Shown here piece by piece: positions 56,220 to 64,000 of a stretch of DNA of 64,000 nt. Numbering within the stretch: the stretch's first letter is position 1; each line of letters begins with the position of its first letter. The notes below the pieces were generated by a model that did no database searches, was not told the DNA's origin, and saw only the letters and a program-made list of their open reading frames with translations. A program made the position numbers and the translations under genes. Location of the stretch: assembly GCF_022605725.1 (NCBI RefSeq), contig NC_065557.1:22571256-22635255 (forward strand). Direction: 5' to 3'. Source of the DNA: Anthonomus grandis grandis. Its lineage: Eukaryota; Arthropoda; Insecta; Coleoptera; Curculionidae.

Positions 56220-58812
56220 TTTGTAAATGTATTTTAAAGAAGCTTTACAAATTTGAATTAAGCGACTCTTTTAGTCTAATGCAGTATTTTCTTTTAACTA
56301 GAATTTTGTTTTATGGCTTGCTGACCTGAAGGAGCTTTTTTATATCAACCTAAGTTCGTTATCAGAAATGAATAAAATGTAATTTTAATGAATTTAATAA
56401 GACATTAAAATTATTAAAAATAGTTATTTATGTAACAAGGGTGAAATAATTCTTTTTTTTATGAATAGGACATTCGTCGATTCCCGGCAATTCCTATGAA
56501 TAAAATAAATGGGGTTTTACACACAGAAAGAAATTTTTTTTTTGTACCACCAAAGAAAATACAAGAAAATATCAAGTGCGTAAAGTAATTTAGTATTTTT
56601 TTCATGTTTTCTTTGGTAGTAGAAAAAATTTTGCATGCAATACATTATAAGGTTGCATGTAAAATCTCCTTTTTTATTTACGGGAGTTTACAAAATTCCC
56701 ATTCATAAAAAGGGATCATTTTACACACTTATTTCATAACCAACTATTTAGATACCGCTTTTTCGATTTTTATTTAGGTAATTAATTCTAAGCACCTCCA
56801 GGAAAAGCTTTATATGAAATCTTTTAGGATGTATATTTTAATATTATTCTTTGTTTTTCTTCTAATAACCCAGGAAATAGAATATTGATGGAACTATACC
56901 ATCGCATTTTACTACACTGCTGTCAAATGCAAATTATTCTTCATAAAATAAAATATATATAGTAGAAAACTCTTTAAAACGACATTTACCTCGTTTGTCT
57001 AAGATACACGTCTTCTAATAACGCGTTCGATCTGCGTCACACTGTTTAGTAAAAATTGCGTTTTGATTTTATTCGTTCATTTAAAATTTGTTCGTTCCCT
57101 TTTATGGTATTATTAATTTAGTATTTGTAGTTTGTGGAAGGCTATTATTATAATACAGAAGTGCAAACTCCAGAGTGTTGTTTTTGTTGAACATACGACC
57201 TACTAGTCCTTCGCTGAGTGAGGTAAAAGGCGGAGAATTCAAATAAGTCCCAGGTGCTTGTTACAAGGACAATTAAGACCCATAAAATAAGAACCAGGTT
57301 AATTTTTGTGATTTGAATACGCACAGGCAATACAGAGAAAATTGGCGGTGTATCACATTTTTTTGATAAATATCCGTTTTATCTATCATTCAATATATTT
57401 AAAAGGTTTTATATCAGGGCTGCTAGGTCGCCAAATAGGTTTTATTTTTGAAATATATACATTACATACATATGTAAACTAAAAATTACATTTTCTTCAT
57501 AACAAATTAAAATAATTATTATGCAAAATATTAGTACCACTACTAAAACAGAAAATGGTTTGTGGCTGTATAGCCTGTATATGTATAGGCTGTAAAGCCA
57601 ATCATTTTTTATAACATGTTTCTAATACTAAGGTAATCTCTGTAGATATAAATACAAATATGAAAAAACCCTGCACATAAATTACCAGTTTTACCTAAAG
57701 CCACCAGCTTGACACCTCTTCTCACCTAAATAATCCAAATAAAAAAATCATATTCACTTACATCTCTTTATTAATTTAACATTTTTCCTTGTCATCCAAA
57801 CGAAGTACACTCGCTTACATTACTTATATTACTACTCTAAGGTACTACTACAAATATCTAAAATTACAACATAATACAAAAACATACACTGAATTGCTAT
57901 CCAGAACTTACTAAAAAATCACCATTTAAATTATTACCAATAAACGCGAATGCAAGTAAGAAAGAAACATGGAGTACATAGCAATTTATGTATTCATACT
58001 GAAATTGAACATGACTATACTAAATTTCCAGCATTCGAAAATAAAATTTCTTTCACTTTCTATTAATATCAAAAAATAAAAAGATTTTTTTGCAGACAGT
58101 CTTAAATCACACGAAAAATCATCGTTAACTTTTGTACAAAGTTCTTCCATAATGTGGAATGACTTTAAGGGGTAGTTTCATCTAGTTTTACTTTTTTTGT
58201 TGATATTTGAGAAAAACCTGAAACAGAAAAAGTTCGTTAATAAATATGGCCAAGCGTCAACAGTAATGAACATTTTTATAAATTAGTCTAGCATTGGCGA
58301 GACTATTGAGAAAAGGAAATACAAAACTAGTCTAAAATTTTTTTTTAAAAGCTGACATATGCCGAAAAAAGGGTGTGGTATGGTCAAGCATGAAAGAGTT
58401 TAGATTGGATCCATAATAAACACATTTTTTACAATTTTTTGCACTCATGTGTTAATTTAAATTTAAGGAAACAGGTGATCCACCCATAACTAGTAAAAAA
58501 AAACAGCAATTTGATGAAAACAAATGGTATTTACTTCCAGAACATTATTTATTATTAATAACTAGGCGAAATAAACTAAATAATTTCCATAAAATGTGTT
58601 TTATATATACAGCACCAGTAAAATATAGTTAAATAACAAATCACAAATTCATTAAAGTCTAAATGTAGTATTAATTAAATTAACTATCACAAAAGTGCAA
58701 AGAACAGTAAAATCTTCTCATAAAAATTGATCTAGTTAAACATATCTGTAAAGTACAAAAAAAATCTTTATGCTTGCAAGATAACTTTACTTCTATATCT
58801 TTGCTTTTGAAA
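56220..58812. other. AT-rich stretch with a small inverted-repeat element
   Basis: At about 56455-56735 the ends TTTTTATGAATAGGA and (inverted) TTTTTATGAATGGGA enclose a hairpin whose arms, TTTTGTACCACCAAAGAAAA at 56550-56569 and its near-complement at 56606-56626, match at most positions. This looks like a tiny non-autonomous transposon. The rest, including the frame at 57148-57330, shows nothing recognisable. Confidence 0.5.
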
Positions 58813-60145
58813 TACAGGGTGACGTAAAAGTACACAAAAAACTATTTTTAATGTATGATTTCAAATATTTGCGAGTTAGAGATTGGCATTTTAATTGTAA
58901 GTAAATTAAAGTTATATTTCCCTTACAGAGTAATTATAAAATCAGATATTATAGAATCTGAGTAATCAAAAAACCTATAAATGTAATTGAGTAAACTTTA
59001 ACAAATCTCGATCATTTCGCGAAAGAATGCATAATAGTTTCAAAATATAGTAGTAGTTGGAAAAATCGTATTATCTCTTAATTATCAAATCATCTGGTCT
59101 TACATTCCATTTTATTCTAAATGGCTCACTTACAAGATCGCAAGACATCTGAAATCTCGTCATTCATTACTCGTTATTCGAAATTAGATTGATAGCGTAA
59201 AAAAGACAATTATATATATATATTCTCGTCATTTTTGAATTTTATTTTGTTTGACTTACAACTTGCGGTTTAAGTCGTACACAAAAATGAATAAAACGAG
59301 AAATTAAGATAATTAAAATTAAATACAATTTACTTTCTCGGAACAAAGCTATACAATCAACGGGAACAGAGTTAAAGGGCATCAAAATGATTTTTTTTTG
59401 ACGTGCTCTAAATTTGTCGTCGTGTATTGTATGGCTTTATTCTCATAAGACGAATTGTAGAGCATACATTATGTTCTATGAGTTTATATAAACCTTATGA
59501 CTTAATCCAGTAGATCAAGTCAAAATAAAAAAGGCAAGATTGGGACAACACTTAGTTGTCAACTTTCCTTATAGATCACTAAAGTATGACGAAAAGACAA
59601 AGGCTGCATAGATCTTTTAGAACGTGAGATTTCACATTAATAATTAAGTACATTCACCAGATTTAAAAAAAATAAAATACTGTTTAGATGGATTTTTTGT
59701 ACTCATAGTATGTAAAAAATTAAAAACAATTGGACAGTTTAAATTTACAGGTATAGTGTAATGTATAGAAAATACTCATTACCCATTGTCAACAGTTACT
59801 TAAGACCAAAAAATTAAAAAAGTAGGTTGGACTTAAAAGCAGAAGGCCGCTTTTGTCAAAACTGATAGTTATTTGATAATATATACATAAATTTGATCCA
59901 AATAGAAAATCTGATATTTGATTTGAATAATTGGATATTTTTGAAATTGATATTTTAAAAAACAACGTAAACTATCTCATTTAACATTGCTAGTGTGCCA
60001 AATCTTGTTCTGAAGATGAGCCTTTTAATCCCGCGGAAGTTTTTTTTAAAGGCTAACAAACATCTATTAATTCTCATGTTTAAGTGTTTTCACCAGATTT
60101 CAATATCATTTCAGTTTTTTGTCGTACACTTTAACGCACCCTGTA
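58813..60145. mobile_element. Mariner-like remnant, 1.33 kb, no intact gene
   Basis: The left end TACAGGGTGACGTAAAAGT and the inverted right end TACAGGGTGCGTTAAAGTGT agree in the terminal ten bases and again in the TAAAAGT-like box, and TA lies on both sides. The length is typical for a mariner element, but no transposase motif survives between them. It sits just 58 bases downstream of the squid stop codon, so probably within that gene's 3' untranslated region. Two unrelated solitary ends are the alternative. Confidence 0.5.
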
Positions 60146-60203
60146 TGAAAATTGTATTGACCGAAGCAGTAATACTCACTTATATTTATTTCACAACTCA
60201 TCT

Positions 60204-60283
60204 TCAGTAAGGTTGATGCCTTTGGCTAGCTCCTCTGCCAGTACCTCTCGCTTTGCCTTGGAAACCAGTACCGGTATTGTTAC
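60204..60283 (-). CDS. sqd: squid-type hnRNP, regular last exon (isoform 1)
   Basis: The acceptor TTCTCTTTTCAG is followed by GT, which completes a Gly codon, and then NNTGTGFQGKARGTGRGASQ and RHQPY before TGA (60204-60206). Gly/Arg richness and an ending in PY are typical of squid and its vertebrate relatives hnRNP D and A/B, which close in KPY; such endings serve as transportin-type nuclear import signals. Squid binds and localises mRNAs such as gurken in Drosophila and shuttles between nucleus and cytoplasm. The exon continues the frame from 62032-62097. Confidence 0.78.
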
Positions 60284-62031
60284 CTGAAAAGAGAAAGCAG
60301 TATAAAAATTTTAATATTAAATTCGATTTACTCACTATAGTAATTTGTCACTTTGCACTAAACCCGTCACACACATCACAGGTCCACGCAATCCTGTTAT
60401 CGTCCAAGTCCGTTATTTTTTAAATTATATTTTTTAAGACTATCCTCAAGCTGATTGCTGGAACTAAATCAATAAATTTGCACCTGCGTGCCTAAATATT
60501 CATTGATAACGCCTTATATTTTTTTACTTACAACTTTGGACAATAACTATGACTATAATAGTTTTTAAATGGAATTTTAATTGTTGCAGCCAAACATCTA
60601 AACTATTTTGCATAAATCTAATATCTATTTATTCTATTAATGATTTGGGTGTAAATTCAGGTCTTAAAAAAGATATTAAATGATTTAGGAGGTAAATGTG
60701 TGTACTTCATTTTATACTAGTGAGAGTTAAACTTATCTCAATTTAATTTGATGGAGGTTTATAAATATTATTTAAATTGAAAGCATTAATACTATACACA
60801 TCCTATTATGAAGTATTAACTAAATTGCAAATATTATAAAATTATATATAGTTTCACAGTCACATAAAAAGTTTTACTAATGTTACTCAATTTAAGGAGC
60901 ACTACAAATAAAGAGAAAGCTAGGAGGCATAGCAAAAAAAAATACAAAATAATAAGTTTTAATTTTTTTAAAAATGAAATTGAGTCAGTTTTAAAGTGGG
61001 TAGGTATGAAATAGTAGATCTTTACTAAAATCGCAAACCATAATTGAATACAATATGGCAACAATACTACCGATAACTCTGAGCTAACTGGTAAAGGTAT
61101 TTACGGCTATTTTGACATAAAAAAATCTAAAAAATTTATTCCACTTTGGTTACCAACTTGCTTTTTAAATGAAACACTCTGTATATTGTTTTTTAAGTAA
61201 AGAGACTTCATATTTAAATAACTTTTAAATAACCACTAGTGCTTTTCAATTTTTTGATATGTCAAACTATAGCCACATCTTAACCATCAAAACTTCGCCT
61301 TATTTTAATATTATCCAGAGTTATTGCTTGCTTGGTAATATTGTTGACTCCCGGTATAGTATGCCCTGGGTTTCTTAAAAAAACTATATTAAATGAGTAT
61401 TAAGGTATTCCATAACAATTTTTGCTTGCTGAAAAAAACTATTAGTGACTTTGCATAGACAAACTTATTTTTTCAATAAGGAACTCGTTTAAAATTAAAT
61501 TTTTAGTCTTTTTGCTGTATTATTGTACCACATTACTATACTTTTTTAGATAGTATGGTATGGCATACATACTTTCAAACAAGCTGTTCCAACAAATTTA
61601 AATAAATTTCAGGGGGTTGTTATTTTCAAAACAAATACCTAGCCAGTTAATTATTAATCATTAACTGCATACATTTCAAACTTTAGCTATTGCTAAGAAC
61701 TACATAAAGTTATTTTCAGCAGAATTTCATATTTGTCACACATTAAAATATACTTTTAAAACAAATAAATAGTGCGATCATAATCAGAGACAATGGGAAT
61801 AAGAACTATTGAATAAGCAGTGGATTCACTTATAGTTTATGTGGAAAGTTTTTTTTGATACCAATAAATGTGGATTAAAAATTGAGAGCTAAAAAAAAGC
61901 ATGCAATAATAGTTGATAATAAAAGTAGCGGCTACAGAAACTAAGAAGTTCAAAAAAAGTTAAAAACAAAAATGATTGTAACTAAAATATCAATTTCACA
62001 ATAACAAAAGTTAAGTTACATAGTCATATAC
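60284..62031 (-). other. Last intron of the squid-type gene
   Basis: It runs from donor GTATATG to TTTTCAG. AT-rich; at about 61168-61182 AACACTCTGTATATT resembles a decayed mariner end without a partner. No gene inside. Confidence 0.6.
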
Positions 62032-62097
62032 CTTTTCCGCGAGCATTCCTTCCACCACTATTATTACTATAGCCTCCTTCATACCCATATCCCTGAT
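62032..62097 (-). CDS. sqd: squid-type hnRNP, optional Gly-rich exon
   Basis: A 66-base exon between acceptor AAAAATGCAG and donor GTATATG. It encodes QGYGYEGGYSNNSGGRNARG plus K, with two bases of a split codon at the front and one at the end. Both phases fit: the internal donor at 62382 leaves a single G, and the last exon supplies GT. Gly/Tyr/Asn repeats continue the low-complexity tail of the protein, a region used in hnRNPs for self-association and RNP assembly. The exon is skipped in the isoform that reads through to the stop at 62315. Confidence 0.76.
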
Positions 62098-62314
62098 CTG
62101 CATTTTTGTAAATAAAAAAATCATAAATCTTTAAATTACATAAGAGGTCTGTTGTCATTAAAAAGCCAGTTTATTCAATAAAGTTTTAAATTACAAATAT
62201 TTTTGTAGCTGTATACAAATGGAACTCATGCATTCAGTTTAAGAATAAAATTTTAAATATTCTTAGTATATATGGTACACAAGTAAATAGTTAACATTTA
62301 AATAAGACTGCACT

Positions 62315-62541
62315 CTAGGCATCAGCATTATTCTCTGCTGTATTAGTGTAATTAGGATTTTGCTTTCTATTATTGTATTTACCATAATTTCCACTGTAGC
62401 CCCCTGAGTAGTCGTAGTTGCCGTAGCTGCCATATCCGCCACCATAATAATCATATCCTCCACTGTACCCATCATAGCCATATCCTTGGTTGTAACCGTA
62501 ACCATAACCTTGATTCCAACCACCTCCAAAGCCTCCACGAC
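62315..62541 (-). CDS. sqd: squid-type hnRNP, Gly/Tyr-rich exon with two alternative ends
   Basis: After the acceptor TTGTTTCAG at 62542 the exon reads RGGFGGGWNQGYGYGYNQGY and a continuing Gly/Tyr/Asp/Ser tract. At 62383 the sequence AATTATG-GTAAATAC is a good donor. If it is used, the frame joins the exon at 62032-62097. If not, the same frame runs on through KYNNRKQNPNYTNTAENNAD to a TAG at 62315-62317, giving a second C-terminus without the PY ending. Drosophila squid makes several isoforms that differ only in their C-termini and in nuclear import, which matches this layout. The two RRM domains are not in the window; they should lie beyond 64000. Without them, another hnRNP of the same class is possible. 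Confidence 0.78.
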
Positions 62542-62673
62542 CTGAAACAAAACATTTGTATGAGAAAGGACAAAAAAGAGCAATGATATAATATTTATTA
62601 GTACCGTTACTAGCAAGGTTACTTCAAACAGCTAGGTTACTCAAAAATACGTATTTGTGAATAACTGAATATA

Positions 62674-64000
62674 CCGGGTGGTGCGTCGCCGAGCGGAACA
62701 TAGGAAAACCCATGTAAATTTGAAGGGGGTCAATTATTGGCTTCCCTGTACATTTTATAGATGTAGGATAACTTTTTAAAGAGACCAATCTGGCAAACCC
62801 TTGTGCAAAGTTTCAAAAAATTTAAATAAGCAAATCTTGAATTATTCAATTAAATGTAATTGCAAAATTAGCAAATTTTCGGTTCAGGTAAAACCAAACG
62901 GACACCAGTAAAATGAATATTGTCACTGACGTGAGAAAAAGTGTTAATAAATCAGTGACAGTCGATGTTGTTGAAAACAAGAGATTCAATCGACGAAAAA
63001 ATAGCCATAATTAAGTGGCATTATGCGGGAAACAGTATTAAAGCAGTCTCTAAAATGTTTTCAGTTTATTTCCCCACCAAGCCCATTCCGTCCATTTCAA
63101 CTATTAAACGTATTGTCAATAAGTTCGAGTCCAAAGGTACCATAATAAATAATTGTAAATGTTCAACTCAGGATATCGAAAATAGAGCCGAAGAAAGAGA
63201 GAACAGAGATCTTAATATTCTGTGGAGAAAAACAAGATGGTTAGTATGAGGGTTCTTGGGCAAGAATTAAATAAACATCATACAACGGTATTGCGCACTT
63301 TAAAAAAACACAAATATTGGTATAAATTCGAAAAACATCAAGAGCTGCAGGAAGGAAAAAGCGAAGAATGATAGGAATTTTTTAAGAAATATTTGTTTTA
63401 CCGATGAATGTACATTTCTCTCAACAATGAACCAAATGTTCAGAATTGCCGGTATTGGAGCCAAGAAAATGAACATCGCTTTGTTCATACTCGGACACAA
63501 TATCCCCAAAAAACAAATGTATTTGTGGGAATTATCGGATACCATATCATTGGACCCTTTTTTATGGACTATAACCTAACAGCTGAAATCTATTTGGACT
63601 TATTTCAAAATCAAATTGGAGCCGCCTTGGAAGAAGTTGTTCAGGAAGATCAAATGATATGGTACCAAATGGATGGTTGCCCAGCTCATAATGCCCATAT
63701 GGTTAGAGGGTGTTGGGAAAATGCTTTTAATGGCAATATTGGTTCACGGTACCAGATACTTTGGCCAGCCAGGTCACCTGATCTTTCACCGAATGACTTC
63801 TTTTTGTGGGGTCATTTAAAAAGTGTCATTTATAAAAGTGTAAAATTTGAGAATCTAAACCAGTTACAAAACGCTATTTCGTTAGAATGTAATAAAATTT
63901 CCCAATATCAACTTAGTAACGTTAGAAATGAATTTTATGATCGGTTAGGATATTGTTTAGCTGTTAATGGGGGGTTGTTTGAACATTTGATTAATTGATG
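62674..64000 (+). mobile_element. Mariner-like element (DD40D) in the squid upstream intron, right end outside
   Basis: The left end is TA-CCGGGTGGTGCGTCGCC at 62672-62690, of the C-GGGTG form. About 280 bp of leader precedes a transposase gene that runs to 63998, two bases before the window ends, so the right terminal repeat is not visible. It is the best preserved cut-and-paste element here. It lies in the sense opposite to squid. Confidence 0.78.
62965..63998 (+). pseudogene. Mariner-like transposase (DD40D), two or three frame breaks
   Basis: From ATG 62965: an N-terminal helix-turn-helix domain (KIAIIKWHYAGNSIKAVSKM, then ISTIKRIVNKFESKG, 62995-63150), which is open to a stop at 63247. 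A shift near 63235 leads to RVLGQELNKHHTTVLRTLKK (second DNA-binding helix) and a stop at 63369. A further shift leads to CFTDECTF (first Asp, about 63400) and into a long open frame to 63998. That frame holds the second Asp in WYQMDGCPAHNA (about 63675) and the third in SPDLSPNDFFLWGHLKSV (about 63795). Forty residues separate the last two aspartates, one fewer than in the copy at 39049. It is near-intact and recently inactivated. Confidence 0.85.

Noticed and set aside
57148..57330. 60-codon - strand frame with a hydrophobic stretch
   Set aside because: No splice context, no family resemblance; expected by chance at this length.

Overview
This window looks like a piece of an AT-rich, transposon-dense insect nuclear genome, possibly a beetle, though the order is only a guess. 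Recognisable insect genes have introns with GT/AG borders. Most of the remaining readable DNA consists of decayed retroelements and cut-and-paste transposons of families common in insects. There are no bacterial operons, ribosome binding sites, CRISPR arrays, or rRNA or tRNA genes that I can support.

Host genes, left to right: the end of an unidentified + strand reading frame (2-157); exon 1 of COQ7 on the - strand (601-749); an intact single-exon Rheb GTPase on the - strand (31809-32360); a two-exon UPF0239 membrane protein of the MANBAL/anon-73B1 family on the + strand (42412-42561 and 49379-49480); and the C-terminal alternative exons of an hnRNP of the squid type on the - strand (62315-62541, 62032-62097, 60204-60283). 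A further phase-compatible candidate terminal exon lies at 50815-50864. The COQ7 and squid genes run off the window.

Mobile DNA, left to right. A 3.9-kb hAT element with terminal repeats and a perfect 8-bp target duplication sits inside a broken RNase H-type (R1/LOA-like) retrotransposon (about 1340-6900). A second R1/LOA-like copy (8187-10262, -) is followed by mariner remnants, an inverted-repeat element (13369-13970), two mariner-like elements (14771-15618 and 16196-17718), a Penelope GIY-YIG remnant (17888-18226), a Ty3/gypsy RT fragment (19073-19737) and a jockey/CR1 RT fragment (20430-20800). A 4.9-kb Sola-like transposon (22846-27738, TSD ATAT) is itself interrupted by a 1.27-kb PIF/Harbinger element carrying a HARBI1-like exon and a MADF exon. 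After Rheb come an R1/LOA-like copy (33640-35465, -), a 723-bp Sola-like deletion derivative (35658-36380, TSD ATTT), a mariner copy (38760-40090), a jockey copy (40800-42273), a cluster of RT copies filling the MANBAL intron (43490-48725), a degenerate LTR retrotransposon (51660-56215, TSD TGTA), a mariner remnant beside the squid stop codon (58813-60145) and a fairly young mariner copy in the upstream squid intron (62674-64000).

The genes form no pathway or operon. The window is four or five unrelated housekeeping loci separated by layered insertions. I did not find a convincing new biological system. The most unusual signals are the Sola-like/Harbinger nest and its small relative, a 34-bp perfect palindrome with a second imperfect copy 10 kb away, a Rheb with Met at the position of switch II Gln64, and the alternative C-termini of the squid gene.
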